DNA from: an uncultured Acidobacteriota bacterium
GTDB lineage: Bacteria > Acidobacteriota > Terriglobia > Bryobacterales > Bryobacteraceae
Assembly: GCA_902825945.1 (NCBI GenBank)
Contig: CADECY010000021.1
Coordinates: forward strand, 1 to 32,086
Reading direction: 5' to 3'
DNA length: 32,086 nucleotides
Position numbers and translations under genes: made by a program
Shown here: in pieces, positions 23,670 through 31,339 of the stretch
How positions within the stretch are numbered: the stretch's first letter is position 1
Layout: the number at the start of each line of letters is the position of its first letter
The notes under the pieces: model-generated
The model's database searches: none
What the model was told of the DNA's origin: nothing
Seen by the model: only the letters and a program-made list of their open reading frames with translations

Positions 23670-26600
23670 TCAGAAATGAATCCGAGCTGTGTATTGAAAC
23701 TCCCGTCCCCGATTGATCTGATTCGTCGTCCGGCCGAACGTCGCCGCCGTGAATCCCGTGCTCGGATCATTCGGAATGAAGCTGTTGGTCACGTTGTAGG
23801 CCTCGAGCCGCAGTTCGAACTTCACGCGCTCGGTCACCTGGAAGAACTTCGAAACGGTCGTGTCGAGATTCCAGTTCCGCGGACCCGTGAGTCCCGAGTA
23901 TTGATACGGCGCGATGCGTGGCGTGAACGCGGGCTGGCGATCGAATCCGGCGGTGTCGAACCACTTCGCGCGATCGCGGTAGACAGTGGGCGTCGTGGCC
24001 GGCGCGATCTGATTGCCGAACCGCAGGTAGGCGCCTGAGTTGTAGAAGAGCAGCCAGCTCGCGGACCATCCACCGAGCGCGAAGTTCGCGACGCGATTCG
24101 TGCTCGACATCCACTTGCGGCCCTTGCCGAACGGCAGCTCATACGAACCCGCGGCCGAGATCCGGTGGCGCGGATTGTTCGAATCGAGCCAATCGAACTG
24201 CTGCGCGTATTCGGTGATGTCGTTGAAGAAGAAGTTGTTCTTCTCGCGGTTGAAATTGTAGGAAACCAGCAGGAACAGGCCATTGGCGAAATTGCGCTGC
24301 ACCTTCATCTGGATGGCGTGGTAGCGATTCCCGATGCCGGGCGTGTTGGTCTGCGTGAGGCCGCCGTACTGCGGATAGGTGGACAACAGACTGCGCCGCG
24401 TCACCGTTCGCTGGTTCCGCAGTTGCCCCGGGAACTTGTCAGCGGGCAGGATCTGGAAGAACGGATTGTTTACCGTCACATCGAGCGCGGACTTCTGCGC
24501 GTAAGTGATCGCCGGATCCACGAGATTGAGTTGCCTGCTGTAGCCGAGATCACGGCCGAGGTTGAAGAAGTAGGTGAGATCGAGATGGAGCAGGCCCGGC
24601 AATTGACGCTGCACCGACACGTTGAACCGGTCATTCACTCCCGGCCGGAACTCCGCGGGGTTCCACGAGGCGGCTTGGCCCAGATTCGTGTAGCGCCCGA
24701 GGCCGCGGCCAACCGGAGGAATCAACGGATTCGCCGATGGGAACGGATCGCTGATCTTGGCCTGCGGAACGCCTTGCAGTACGGGCGCGACCGTGGTGAT
24801 CGCATTGAAGCCCGGATAGCTGGCGCTGCCCAACGTGTCAGTCGTAAACAGCGGCGGAATCACGTATCGTGCATACCCTGCGCGCCACGCCATCCGGTCG
24901 CTCAGCCGGATCGCCACGCCCACTCGCGGCATGAACACGGCCTTCGGCGAATCGAACGATCCGCGCGGGTTGCCTTGCCCGGTGAATTTCCAGGCGCCAG
25001 TGAACGAATAGGGAGCGCCACGGAGAGCGGCGATGTCGGCGGGGATGGCGGGCGGCCGCGCCTGGAATTCGGGAATCGGGTCGGTTAGGTCCAGCGCGCG
25101 GGAGAAACGGTCCTCGGCATCGTACACGCCGGTCTCGTATTCCCAGCGCAGGCCGAGATTCAGCGTGAACGTCCGGTTGATCTTGAAGTCGTCATGGATG
25201 TAGGAGCCGTAGAAATCGGTGCGCGGCTTTTGCAGTGGGATGTACTGTGCCTGCGAACCGGAGTCGAGCGCACCCAGCAGATAGGTTGCCCATGCGTCTC
25301 CACGCAGGCGCGTGTTCGGCGCGATCGACGTGTCCGCTGTCAGCGCCGGCCCGAAACTGAAGTTCATCAGATTCGGCCGCACGGAGTTTCCGCGCAAGTG
25401 CCGCGCCTCGGCACCCCACTTGACGTAGTGCCGGCCGAAGTTGCGCGATACGCGGCCCGAATAGTTGAAGCTTTCCGGATGCTGATACCAGTAGCCTCCC
25501 TTCCCGAAACTCGCGCTGCCCACGCCCGAGATCGACAGGTTCGGATAATAGACCGAAGGCAAGCCCTCGAGGTAAGGCTTGAACCAGCCGTTTGGCCAGA
25601 ACTTCGCGAGACCGTCCGCGCCCACTTTCGACTTCGGCGCTTCGTAGTCGTCGTTCAGTGAAGCGTAGCTGAACCGGAAGTTCACCACCATGCGGGGTGT
25701 CGCCGTCCAGACCGCGTCGCCCGCGATGTTGCGGGAGTTCATCACGCCACCGTTGTCGTCCGTGAGTGCCGGAGACTGGTTCGGCGAGTAGTTGTCCTGC
25801 GACAGGTCCGTGCGGAATCGCGAATAGCGCCCGAACACCTTCCACTTGTCGTTGATATTCCAATCGGTCCGGTTGTTCACGTTCCAGTTGTAGAGGTACC
25901 AGAAGTAGCCCTGCTTGTAGTTGTTGACGCGCGTGATTCCCTCGCCCGGGTTGTTCGGTTGCCAGATATCCTGCAGGAAGCGCAGCGAGAGCGGATCCAT
26001 TTGCGAGCGCGGAATGCGGTTGCCGGCAAACGGAGTCCGGGTCGCCGTATTCGCGGCCACGTTCAACTGCGTCGTGTAGGGATCGAAGATCGCGCGAAGG
26101 CCGCCGTCGGGATTGAATGACTGCGAGAAGTCGCCGCCGCGCTCGAGTTCGGTCGGCAGGGTCATGATTGCATTGCGCGGATCCTTGGTCTTCCACTGCT
26201 CATAGCTGAAGAAGTTGAACAGTTTGTTCTTCACGATCGGATTGCCGATCGTTCCGCCGAAGATATGGTTGCGGACCGTGTTGGGCGACCGCACCACCGA
26301 ATTCGTCGCCGCGTTCAACGCCGGGTTGCGTCCGAAGTAGTAAGCAGTGCCGTGGAATTCGTTCGTCCCGGACTTCACCGAGAGCGAGAGCACGCCGCCC
26401 GCGCTATGTCCGAACTCGGCGTCCACCGCGTTCTGCTGTACCGTCACCTCCTGGGTCGCATCCATCGGCGGTGCGTACGATCCCTTGGCACCGAGTTGCA
26501 GGGGCGCGCCATCGAGTTGGAGTTCGTTGCGCGTGGATGTGTTGCCGCCTACATCCAGTTGGCTCGACGACCACATGTAAAAAGGATTCCGCGTGGCGAG

Positions 26601-27089
26601 ATTGCTGGTGTATCGATTGACCACGGCCGGATCGAGCAGCGCGAGCGTGAAAGGATTCCGCGCCAGCACGGGCAAGTCCGTGAGCATCTTGCGATCCACG
26701 GTCAGCGACATCGTGCTCGTGTTGAACTGCACCTCGACAGCCTGCGAAGATACGCTCACCGTTTCGACGAGGTTGCCCGGACGCAGCACGGGGTTCACTG
26801 TTACGTCTCCGCGTGTTTGCACGGTGATGCCCTGCTGTGTGAACTTGTTGAACCCGGCGAGTTCCGCGGTGAGAGTGTAGGAGCCGGGATCGACGAAATC
26901 GAACAGGAACTGGCCGCTGGTGTTGGTTTCCCGAGAGACCTCGATACCCTTGTTGACGTTGCGGAGCGTCACTCGCGCTCCCGCCACCACGGCTTCGGTC
27001 GAGTCACTGACGGTTCCTTGGACCCTGGCCCGGTAGTCTTGCGCGAAGGCCGCGGCGGCGCATAGCATCGACACGATGAACAGACGCAT
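23670..27089 (-). CDS. TonB-dependent receptor, Oar-like, with N-terminal carboxypeptidase-regulatory-like domain (receptor 3)
   Basis: This is a 1139-residue outer membrane transporter. It has a signal peptide (residues 1-16, ending AAFAQ), a regulatory-like domain (about 20-105, 'VQGTVSDSTEAVVAGARVTL', 'FLFDFVDPGSYTLTAELAGF'), a plug (about 110-245, 'DLPVLARNPFTLALLDPAV', 'AEFGHSAGGVLSLSVKSGTN') and a barrel ending in phenylalanine (YTARIHF). It imports an unknown ligand with TonB energy. Start at 27089 is supported by the signal peptide and by GGAGG (complement of 27096-27100) 6 nt upstream. Unlike receptor 1 it has a classical promoter and leader. It is not adjacent to other uptake genes. 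Confidence 0.92.
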   Translation of the reverse strand: MRLFIVSMLCAAAAFAQDYRARVQGTVSDSTEAVVAGARVTLRNVNKGIEVSRETNTSGQFLFDFVDPGSYTLTAELAGFNKFTQQGITVQTRGDVTVNPVLRPGNLVETVSVSSQAVEVQFNTSTMSLTVDRKMLTDLPVLARNPFTLALLDPAVVNRYTSNLATRNPFYMWSSSQLDVGGNTSTRNELQLDGAPLQLGAKGSYAPPMDATQEVTVQQNAVDAEFGHSAGGVLSLSVKSGTNEFHGTAYYFGRNPALNAATNSVVRSPNTVRNHIFGGTIGNPIVKNKLFNFFSYEQWKTKDPRNAIMTLPTELERGGDFSQSFNPDGGLRAIFDPYTTQLNVAANTATRTPFAGNRIPRSQMDPLSLRFLQDIWQPNNPGEGITRVNNYKQGYFWYLYNWNVNNRTDWNINDKWKVFGRYSRFRTDLSQDNYSPNQSPALTDDNGGVMNSRNIAGDAVWTATPRMVVNFRFSYASLNDDYEAPKSKVGADGLAKFWPNGWFKPYLEGLPSVYYPNLSISGVGSASFGKGGYWYQHPESFNYSGRVSRNFGRHYVKWGAEARHLRGNSVRPNLMNFSFGPALTADTSIAPNTRLRGDAWATYLLGALDSGSQAQYIPLQKPRTDFYGSYIHDDFKINRTFTLNLGLRWEYETGVYDAEDRFSRALDLTDPIPEFQARPPAIPADIAALRGAPYSFTGAWKFTGQGNPRGSFDSPKAVFMPRVGVAIRLSDRMAWRAGYARYVIPPLFTTDTLGSASYPGFNAITTVAPVLQGVPQAKISDPFPSANPLIPPVGRGLGRYTNLGQAASWNPAEFRPGVNDRFNVSVQRQLPGLLHLDLTYFFNLGRDLGYSRQLNLVDPAITYAQKSALDVTVNNPFFQILPADKFPGQLRNQRTVTRRSLLSTYPQYGGLTQTNTPGIGNRYHAIQMKVQRNFANGLFLLVSYNFNREKNNFFFNDITEYAQQFDWLDSNNPRHRISAAGSYELPFGKGRKWMSSTNRVANFALGGWSASWLLFYNSGAYLRFGNQIAPATTPTVYRDRAKWFDTAGFDRQPAFTPRIAPYQYSGLTGPRNWNLDTTVSKFFQVTERVKFELRLEAYNVTNSFIPNDPSTGFTAATFGRTTNQINRGREFQYTARIHF

Positions 27090-27120
27090 CGGAAACCTCC
27101 CTCAGGATAATAATGAGGCT

Positions 27121-27149
27121 ACAGTATCGCAGCGCCTACCGGGAGTCAA
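27121..27149 (-). promoter_or_regulatory. Predicted sigma70-type promoter of receptor 3
   Basis: On the minus strand TTGACT (complement of 27144-27149, five of six), a 17-nt spacer and TACTGT (complement of 27121-27126, four of six). The start site would be near 27114, giving a leader of about 25 nt that includes the GGAGG ribosome binding site. Confidence 0.6.
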
Positions 27150-27181
27150 GCGGCGATCCGGCGGTGTCAAGGCGATCCGGC
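27145..27181 (+). repeat. Two direct repeats 21 bp apart over the -35 of receptor 3
   Basis: GTCAAGCGGCGATCCGGC (27145-27162) is repeated as GTCAAGGCGATCCGGC (27166-27181), differing only by a 2-nt deletion. The copies start 21 bp apart, two helical turns, on the same DNA face. The first copy overlaps the -35 hexamer. This arrangement is typical of a tandem regulator site. Confidence 0.6.
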
Positions 27182-27186
27182 CCCCG

Positions 27187-27708
27187 CTATTCCGCGATGG
27201 CCTCGCTCCAGAATCGGGCGGTCGCGCGTGTGATGCGGCGCGTTCCGGCCGCCTGCTCTTCCGCGTCGATCGCTTCGAGACAGCGACGGAAGGCGCGAGC
27301 TTCTTCGGCGAGCCCGAGAAGTGTGAGGCACTTCAGTATCCGCGTGATCCGCAGGTGGTTGTGGTTGCCCGGCGAGAGCCAGTTCCAGGCCGCATCGGTG
27401 AATCGCCCCGACTTGACCACTTCGCCGGCTCGCCATTCGAGACCGTAGAAAGCCAACATGCGCAGGAACGACAGGCGTAGGCTCGCGCGGAGTTCCGGGC
27501 GGTTGGCGAAGGACTCTCGCGTCGAGGTGGTGATCGTGGGCGCGAGCGGATTGACAGGACTCGGTTCGATGAGCGGGAACAGCCACTGAATGTAGTCATG
27601 CACCTGCTCGAGCTGCTCGTCATCCCACGCCTGGATCGCCTCGAGCATGCGGCCGCGATGGTCTCCGGCGGAGCCCTCGTGGAAAGCGGTGATCGGGTCG
27701 TGCGGCAT
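27187..27708 (-). CDS. Opioid growth factor receptor (OGFr)-conserved-region family protein
   Basis: This is a 173-residue protein consisting almost entirely of the OGFr conserved region: 'AWDDEQLEQVHDYIQWLFPL' (27-46), 'PVNPLAPTI' (51-59), 'LRLSFLRMLAFYGLEW' (77-92), 'FTDAAWNWLSPGNHNHLRIT' (103-122) and 'RILKCLTLLGL'. The family is named from a vertebrate nuclear protein but stand-alone bacterial members exist; their function is unknown. There is no signal peptide or membrane segment. The start is 30 nt after the ADOP permease stop; TAGACT on the minus strand (complement of 27717-27722) lies 8 nt before the ATG and could give a nearly leaderless message. It may otherwise be read through from padR. 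Confidence 0.85.
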   Translation of the reverse strand: MPHDPITAFHEGSAGDHRGRMLEAIQAWDDEQLEQVHDYIQWLFPLIEPSPVNPLAPTITTSTRESFANRPELRASLRLSFLRMLAFYGLEWRAGEVVKSGRFTDAAWNWLSPGNHNHLRITRILKCLTLLGLAEEARAFRRCLEAIDAEEQAAGTRRITRATARFWSEAIAE

Positions 27709-27738
27709 GGATGTCCAGTCTAGCGCCGCCGCGGGCGC

Positions 27739-30300
27739 TCACTCCTCGCGCAATGCCCGGGCGGGATCGACGCGAGCCGCGCGCCGAGCCGGCAAGGCGC
27801 ACGCCAGCGCCGTGGCGGCGCCAAGGATCAGCGGTACGGCCACGTAGGCCGCCGGATCGAAGGTTCGAATCTGAAGCACGTTGCTCGCCGCGATGCGCGC
27901 CAGCGCCAGGCACACGGGCAACCCCAGCGCGACGCCCCAGGCGACGCACCGCAGCGCTTCGCCGAGTATCCGCCGCACAACCCGTGCGGGCGAGGCGCCG
28001 AGTGCGAGATGGACGCCGATCTCACGTCGGCGTTGAATGACCGAGTAGCTGGCGACGCTGTAGAGTCCGGCCGCGGTCAGCAGCAGCGCGAGTCCGGCGA
28101 GAACGCCCGAGACCGCGCCCGCGATCCGGAAGGGTAGCCGCTGTAGTGCTGACAGTTCCGCCAAGCTGATCGGGTCGCAGCCTTGCGATCGAGTGCAGAC
28201 CTGGCGAATCGCTTCCACCGTTTCCCGCGTGCTCCCGCCGATCCGTACCATCGCGTTGCCGATCCCAGGGGATCCGGCGGCCGCAGGAAGGTAGATGGCG
28301 GAGGCGTCCTTACCCGCGAACAGGAACGAGTTGACGACATCGGGCACCACTCCCGTTACTTCGTATGTGACAGGAACGGCGTTTTCGCCGTGTTTCAGCG
28401 AGAACGTGCGGCCAATCGGCGAGGCGCCGGGCCACAGGATAGTGGCTGTGGCGCGGCTGATGACTGCGGACCGTGCGCGCGAACCCGCTTCACTCGAGGT
28501 GAACCCCCGGCCCTCGACCACGAGGCCCAGCAGGCGGAAGTATTCGGGCGAGACGGAGTTGCGCCTCATCTGTCGCGCGTGGCCACCTGTGGTTACGCCC
28601 GACTGGCGGCATGGTCCATAAAGCGGCACGCATTCGACGGCCGCGACGGCGCTGACTCCGGGCAGCCGCTCGATCTCGCGCAGCAGTGCGGGGGCCGGAT
28701 TGTCCAGGCGCAGGTCGAAGATGCGCGCGGCATCGTAGCCGGGATCGGCCGCACCGATGCGTTCGATTGTCCGGATGAGGATCGCGCCGATCAGCAGTAG
28801 GACCAGGCTTGCGGCGACTTGTCCGCCGATCAGCAGGTTTCGCAGGCGGCGCGGGCGGATCCGTCCGGCGAAAGACGAAGCATCGCGCTTGCCGGATTGG
28901 ATGAGACTCGGGGTGGTGAACTCGATTGCCGGCATCAGTCCGAACAACATGCCGGCCGCTGCCCCGAGCACCCCGGCGTAGAGGAACACGCGCCAGTCAT
29001 GGGCGATCGGCGGCAACGTGATGCCGTGCGCGCCCAGGATCGATGCAGCCCAGTCCTGTCCGCTTTCGGCTGCCGTGACCGCCAACGCACATCCGCCGGC
29101 CGCGCCGAGCAGCGCGGTGACCGTGCTCTCGGTGAGCAACTGCCGGATGATGCGCGAACGAGAGGCACCGAGCGAGAGGCGCATCGCGATCTCGTGCGTG
29201 CGCGATGCGGCGCGAGTCAGGTAGAGATTCGCGAGGTTCGCGCATGCGATCAACAGGACCGTCCAGAAGGCGGCGAACAGCAGGACAACCACGGGAGTGG
29301 CTGCGGTGTCCCCGGAAAACATCGACGAACGCTGCTCCAGTCCGATCCGCAACACCGGCGGTTCGCCCGAGCGGTCGAACCGCGTGGCGGCCGCCGTTAG
29401 CGCAGCTTCCGCACGCTCTATCGAGACGCCTGGAGCCACTAGCCCAGAGACTCCACCGCGGTATTCGGATTGATCCGAACCGTGCAGCGCGTGCCGCATT
29501 CGGGCGCCGATCCACAGGTCCGCGACGGCCGGTTCGATGCCCATGAACTGGGTGGGCATCACTCCGATCACCGTGAACGCCGTTGAGCGGATGCGCAATG
29601 TCCGGCCGAGCGGATTCGGAGTATCTGGGAAGATGCGCCTCGCTCCTTGCTGGCTCAGTACGGCGACGGGCTCGCCCTCCTCGCTCGCGGTGAAGACCCG
29701 GCCGAGTTGTGGCGTGCCGCCGAGCAATGGGAAGTAGTTCGCGGAGACCGATGCAGCCAGGCTCTGCCGGTGGGCCGGTGCGTGGATCAGCGCCGTGATG
29801 GCGTCCCATGTGAACAGCCCTTCCATCTCGTTACGCGCGGACTCGCGCAGCGCTTCCAGCTCGGCGGCCGTGAAGCTTTCGCGGGAGCCGCCACTCGCGT
29901 CGCGGGCCTCGAGCGAGTAGAGCCGATCGGCGCCGCGGACCGCGAACGGCTTCAGGAAGTAGTTCGAGTAGAGCGTGAAGAACGCGGTGTTGACGCCGAT
30001 CGCGAGCGTGAGGATCAACACCGCGGCGGCGTGAAATCCTGGGTGGTGGCGGATGGCGCGAAACGCGTAGCGGACATCGGCGGCGAGCTCGTCCCAAATG
30101 CGGTATCCGAGCGCGGCGCGGCACTCTTCGCGATACGCCTCGGTGCTGCCGAACTCGAGGCGCGCGGCGCGAGCGGCCTCCGCGGGCGGCATGCCTTGCC
30201 GTTCGAGATCGCGCGCGCGGGCCTCCCGATGGAACTCCATCTCGTCAGCCATGTCGCGCTCGACGGCCGAACGTCCGGGGAACAGATTGCGGAGCTTCAT
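27739..30300 (-). CDS. ADOP-type ABC transporter permease (MacB/FtsX-like fusion)
   Basis: This is an 853-residue inner membrane protein of the acidobacterial duplicated orphan permease type. An N-terminal soluble prefix (about 1-75) precedes membrane segment 1 (about 88-110), a MacB-like periplasmic domain (about 115-320), the first FtsX unit (about 325-450, with 'RTHEIAMRLSLGASRSRIIR'), a second membrane segment near 480-500 with another periplasmic domain, and a C-terminal FtsX unit (about 735-853, with 'RRREIGVHLALGASPARVVR'). MacB-type permeases use mechanotransmission to drive substrate export; here no ATPase gene is adjacent, as is usual for ADOPs. The start at 30300 overlaps the padR stop as ATGA. 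A longer start would run into padR. Confidence 0.92.
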   Translation of the reverse strand: MKLRNLFPGRSAVERDMADEMEFHREARARDLERQGMPPAEAARAARLEFGSTEAYREECRAALGYRIWDELAADVRYAFRAIRHHPGFHAAAVLILTLAIGVNTAFFTLYSNYFLKPFAVRGADRLYSLEARDASGGSRESFTAAELEALRESARNEMEGLFTWDAITALIHAPAHRQSLAASVSANYFPLLGGTPQLGRVFTASEEGEPVAVLSQQGARRIFPDTPNPLGRTLRIRSTAFTVIGVMPTQFMGIEPAVADLWIGARMRHALHGSDQSEYRGGVSGLVAPGVSIERAEAALTAAATRFDRSGEPPVLRIGLEQRSSMFSGDTAATPVVVLLFAAFWTVLLIACANLANLYLTRAASRTHEIAMRLSLGASRSRIIRQLLTESTVTALLGAAGGCALAVTAAESGQDWAASILGAHGITLPPIAHDWRVFLYAGVLGAAAGMLFGLMPAIEFTTPSLIQSGKRDASSFAGRIRPRRLRNLLIGGQVAASLVLLLIGAILIRTIERIGAADPGYDAARIFDLRLDNPAPALLREIERLPGVSAVAAVECVPLYGPCRQSGVTTGGHARQMRRNSVSPEYFRLLGLVVEGRGFTSSEAGSRARSAVISRATATILWPGASPIGRTFSLKHGENAVPVTYEVTGVVPDVVNSFLFAGKDASAIYLPAAAGSPGIGNAMVRIGGSTRETVEAIRQVCTRSQGCDPISLAELSALQRLPFRIAGAVSGVLAGLALLLTAAGLYSVASYSVIQRRREIGVHLALGASPARVVRRILGEALRCVAWGVALGLPVCLALARIAASNVLQIRTFDPAAYVAVPLILGAATALACALPARRAARVDPARALREE

Positions 30301-30623
30301 GCCTGTGCCCCCAGCGCCTGTGTCATCGCGCTCACCAGATCGTTCCATTGCCGCAGTTCAGCGCCGAGCCGTTTCGTTCCGGATTTCGTCAGCGTATAGA
30401 ACTTGGCCCGCCGGTTGTTCTCCGACACACCCCACTCCGAGGCGATGAGCCCTTGTGTCTCGAGCCGGTAGAGCGCCGGATAGAGCGCGCCTTGTTCGAT
30501 CAGCAGGTTGCCGCCGGACATCTGTTCGATTCGCAACAGGACGCCGTAGCCGTGCTGCGGTCCGAGCGAGACCGCCTTGAGGATGAGGAGATCGAGGGTT
30601 CCGGGGAGGATGGAAGAGGGCAT
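30297..30623 (-). CDS. PadR-family transcriptional regulator
   Basis: This is a 108-residue winged-helix regulator. The sequence 'LPGTLDLLILKAVSLGPQHG', 'YGVLLRIEQMSGGNLLIEQG', 'ALYPALYRLETQGLI' and 'RRAKFYTLTKSGTKRL' is the compact PadR type regularly paired with ADOP permeases. It probably represses its own operon through the palindrome that covers the predicted start site, and releases in response to a ligand, perhaps one exported by the permease. ATG at 30623 has AGGA about 9 nt upstream. Its stop overlaps the permease start, so the two are coupled. Confidence 0.95.
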   Translation of the reverse strand: MPSSILPGTLDLLILKAVSLGPQHGYGVLLRIEQMSGGNLLIEQGALYPALYRLETQGLIASEWGVSENNRRAKFYTLTKSGTKRLGAELRQWNDLVSAMTQALGAQA

Positions 30624-30633
30624 GGCGGTCTTT

Positions 30634-30648
30634 CCTAATTCAATTAGG
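30634..30648. promoter_or_regulatory. Perfect 15-bp palindrome, likely PadR operator
   Basis: CCTAATTCAATTAGG: 7-bp arms around a single central base. It overlaps the predicted transcription start (about 30642). A further half-site CCTAAT lies at 30665-30670, inside the promoter spacer next to the -35. The pattern fits autorepression by a dimeric winged-helix protein. Confidence 0.65.
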
Positions 30649-30677
30649 ATAGTAGCGCCACTCTCCTAATCTGTCAA
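30649..30677 (-). promoter_or_regulatory. Near-consensus promoter of padR-ADOP
   Basis: On the minus strand the perfect -35 TTGACA (complement of 30672-30677), a 17-nt spacer and TACTAT (complement of 30649-30654, four of six). The start site is about 30642, with a leader of roughly 19 nt. This is the strongest promoter in the window by sequence. Confidence 0.7.
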
Positions 30678-30704
30678 GGAGAATCTCGGCCTTCGCGGAT
30701 CGTG

Positions 30705-30710
30705 TACAGT
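30705..30710 (+). promoter_or_regulatory. Possible -10 element for the DUF2752-like gene
   Basis: TACAGT, 18 nt before the ATG at 30729, would give a leader of about a dozen nucleotides. No good -35 was found, and no strong ribosome binding site lies between. Confidence 0.3.
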
Positions 30711-30728
30711 AGCAGGTTACTTGTCTCA

Positions 30729-31076
30729 ATGGATGCGAAACTGTGGACCCGCTGGTACTCTCGGCCCTGGCTGGCTGCCGCGATCTACCTGTGGCTCGCT
30801 CTGAGCGTGGGCGGCGGATTGCTGCTCGCGATTCCGGCCACCGTTCCGGCGAGTTGGATCGAGCGAACAGTTCCGCGTTGCGAGCGGGTAGTGCGCGAGG
30901 CGAGACCTTGCGCGGCATGCGGATTGACACGGGCTTTCTATGCGATGAGCCGGGGCGAGGTCGAGTCCGCGCGGGCGTACCACTCGCTGGGCCCGCCGCT
31001 CTACGCGGCTGATTGGTGCAATGCGCTGGCGGCAGCGGCTTTTGCGGTGTTTACCGTGATTCGAGGGAGGTCATAG
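30729..31076 (+). CDS. DUF2752-like small membrane protein
   Basis: This is a 115-residue protein with hydrophobic segments at about 16-36 and 92-111. Between them is the cysteine block 'PCAACGLTRAFYAMSRGE' (about 59-76), which matches the CxxCGxTRa pattern of DUF2752, a widespread family of unknown function. A GTG nine codons upstream (30702) is in frame but lies in the -10-like element. The gene is divergent from padR and ends 1 nt before the next small membrane protein, so these two are likely one operon. Confidence 0.8.
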   Translation: MDAKLWTRWYSRPWLAAAIYLWLALSVGGGLLLAIPATVPASWIERTVPRCERVVREARPCAACGLTRAFYAMSRGEVESARAYHSLGPPLYAADWCNALAAAAFAVFTVIRGRS

Positions 31077-31077
31077 G

Positions 31078-31326
31078 ATGCAGATACTGTCCGTTGTTTG
31101 GGGAGCGTTGGCCGCGATTGGGATGTTCATCGGGTTCATCCCATGCCTCGGGAGCCTGAACTGGCTGAATATTCCGTTCTCGCTGGCCGGACTGGTGGTC
31201 AGCATCATCGCGCTCAGCCAAGCGAAGCCAGGACAAAAGGCGATGCCGGTGATTGGCGTCGTGCTTTGCGGAAGCGCGGTGCTTCTCGGGTTCTTCCGTT
31301 TGCTGCTGGGCGGCGGAATCCTGTAG
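31078..31326 (+). CDS. Small two-span membrane protein (DUF4190-like)
   Basis: This is an 82-residue protein with two to three hydrophobic helices (about 5-24, 29-47 and 56-77) separated by a short polar loop (SQAKPGQKA). The central part, 'IPFSLAGLVVSIIALSQAKP', resembles DUF4190-type small membrane proteins. A good ribosome binding site (GGGAGG) lies about 8 nt before the ATG, inside the end of the DUF2752-like gene. Function unknown. It converges on the glycine-zipper protein gene with 13 nt between. Confidence 0.75.
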   Translation: MQILSVVWGALAAIGMFIGFIPCLGSLNWLNIPFSLAGLVVSIIALSQAKPGQKAMPVIGVVLCGSAVLLGFFRLLLGGGIL

Positions 31327-31339
31327 CGGCCGGGCTTGG

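Noticed and set aside
27165..27170. Second promoter for receptor 3 with perfect minus-strand TTGACA
   Set aside because: No -10-like hexamer lies at 16-18 nt; the TTGACA is explained as part of the direct repeat.
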